DNA of 49,294 bases from Scedosporium boydii (lineage: Eukaryota > Ascomycota > Sordariomycetes > Microascales > Microascaceae): the NCBI GenBank assembly GCA_002221725.1, contig NJFT01000277.1, forward strand, positions 1-49,294, read 5' to 3'. A program made the position numbers and the translations under genes. Each line of letters starts with the position of its first letter. The first letter of the stretch is position 1. A model generated the notes under the pieces. It saw only the letters and a list, made by a program, of their open reading frames with translations. It did not search any database and was not told the origin of the DNA. Below, piece after piece: positions 49,113 to 49,294 of this stretch.

Positions 49113-49223
49113 CTAGTCGAGGCCGACAGTAGGGGGCATGGTGGGGATGGATGCCTCGGCATTGGTGCCAATCTTCAGGGTTGGGTCGGCGGCGATCAGT
49201 TCGGCAAGGATGTCTAATACTTG
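49113..49223 (-). CDS. Last exon of an unknown protein (partial)
   Basis: A minus-strand exon of 37 codons including the stop. It starts after a good acceptor (CAAACAG) preceded by a branch-like CTAAAC about 25 bases upstream. It encodes QVLDILAELIAADPTLKIG and ends PTMPPTVGLD. The rest of the gene lies beyond the window or contig end. The phase assumes codons start directly at the acceptor. A short amphipathic helix then a Pro-rich tail is all that can be seen; the family is unknown. Confidence 0.55.
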   Translation of the reverse strand, partial: QVLDILAELIAADPTLKIGTNAEASIPTMPPTVGLD

Positions 49224-49276
49224 CTGTTTGAGGGGAGAAGAGAGTTTAGCAATGTGCTCAAGCTTCAGTTAGAGAA

Positions 49277-49294
49277 GGGGGGGGGGGGGGGGGG
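49277..49294. repeat. Terminal run of 18 G
   Basis: The window ends in 18 consecutive G. It would fall in an intron of the right-end minus-strand gene. It is most likely an assembly stop at a homopolymer or a poly-G read artefact, not a telomere, since no TTAGGG copies are present. Confidence 0.8.

Overview
The window looks like nuclear DNA of a filamentous ascomycete (Pezizomycotina, most likely Sordariomycetes; class inferred from how the proteins read, not from a search). Genes carry short introns of about 55-205 nt (one reaches 406 nt) with GTRNGT-type donors and YAG acceptors. They lie on both strands with separate promoters. The proteins are typically eukaryotic and fungal: FKBP12, Uba1, Seh1, Vps17, Csn6, Tyw1. 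I saw no bacterial-style operon, CRISPR array, rRNA, convincing tRNA or intact transposon.

Layout. 1-4042: no gene seen. 4043-5012: six-exon FKBP12. 7672-16051: a housekeeping block with Uba1 (+), Seh1 (-) and Vps17 (+); Uba1/Seh1 are convergent and Seh1/Vps17 divergent. 16052-26543: about 10.5 kb without a supportable gene, holding three same-strand poly(A) tracts and a cluster of a short motif, TACGAAGTA/TACTTCGTA. 26544-37148: a zinc sorbitol/xylitol-type dehydrogenase (+), Csn6 (-), a Gln/Pro-rich nuclear-looking protein with a conserved-looking C-terminal helical domain (+), a small Cys/His protein (-) and an aldo-keto reductase (+). 37185-42631: an HNH-family protein (-), a broken arginyl-tRNA synthetase copy (+) and an unrecognised W-rich protein (-). 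43748-49223: a small Pro/Gln protein (+), Tyw1 (+) and the last exon of an unknown gene (-). The window ends in 18 G, which looks like a contig end.

How the genes relate. Most are unlinked housekeeping functions: protein folding, ubiquitin activation, nuclear pore/SEA complex, retromer sorting, cullin deneddylation and wybutosine tRNA modification. Uba1 and Csn6 both serve ubiquitin signalling, but they are 19 kb apart and nothing suggests a cluster. The accessory flavour is in 37-42 kb (HNH protein, decayed synthetase copy) and in the gene-poor stretch.

The observations most worth checking are the roughly 30-fold excess of a 9-mer with dyad arms in non-coding DNA, the ArgRS copy with one stop and three frameshifts, and non-typical residues next to the Uba1 catalytic cysteine. 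I did not find a convincing new multi-gene system.
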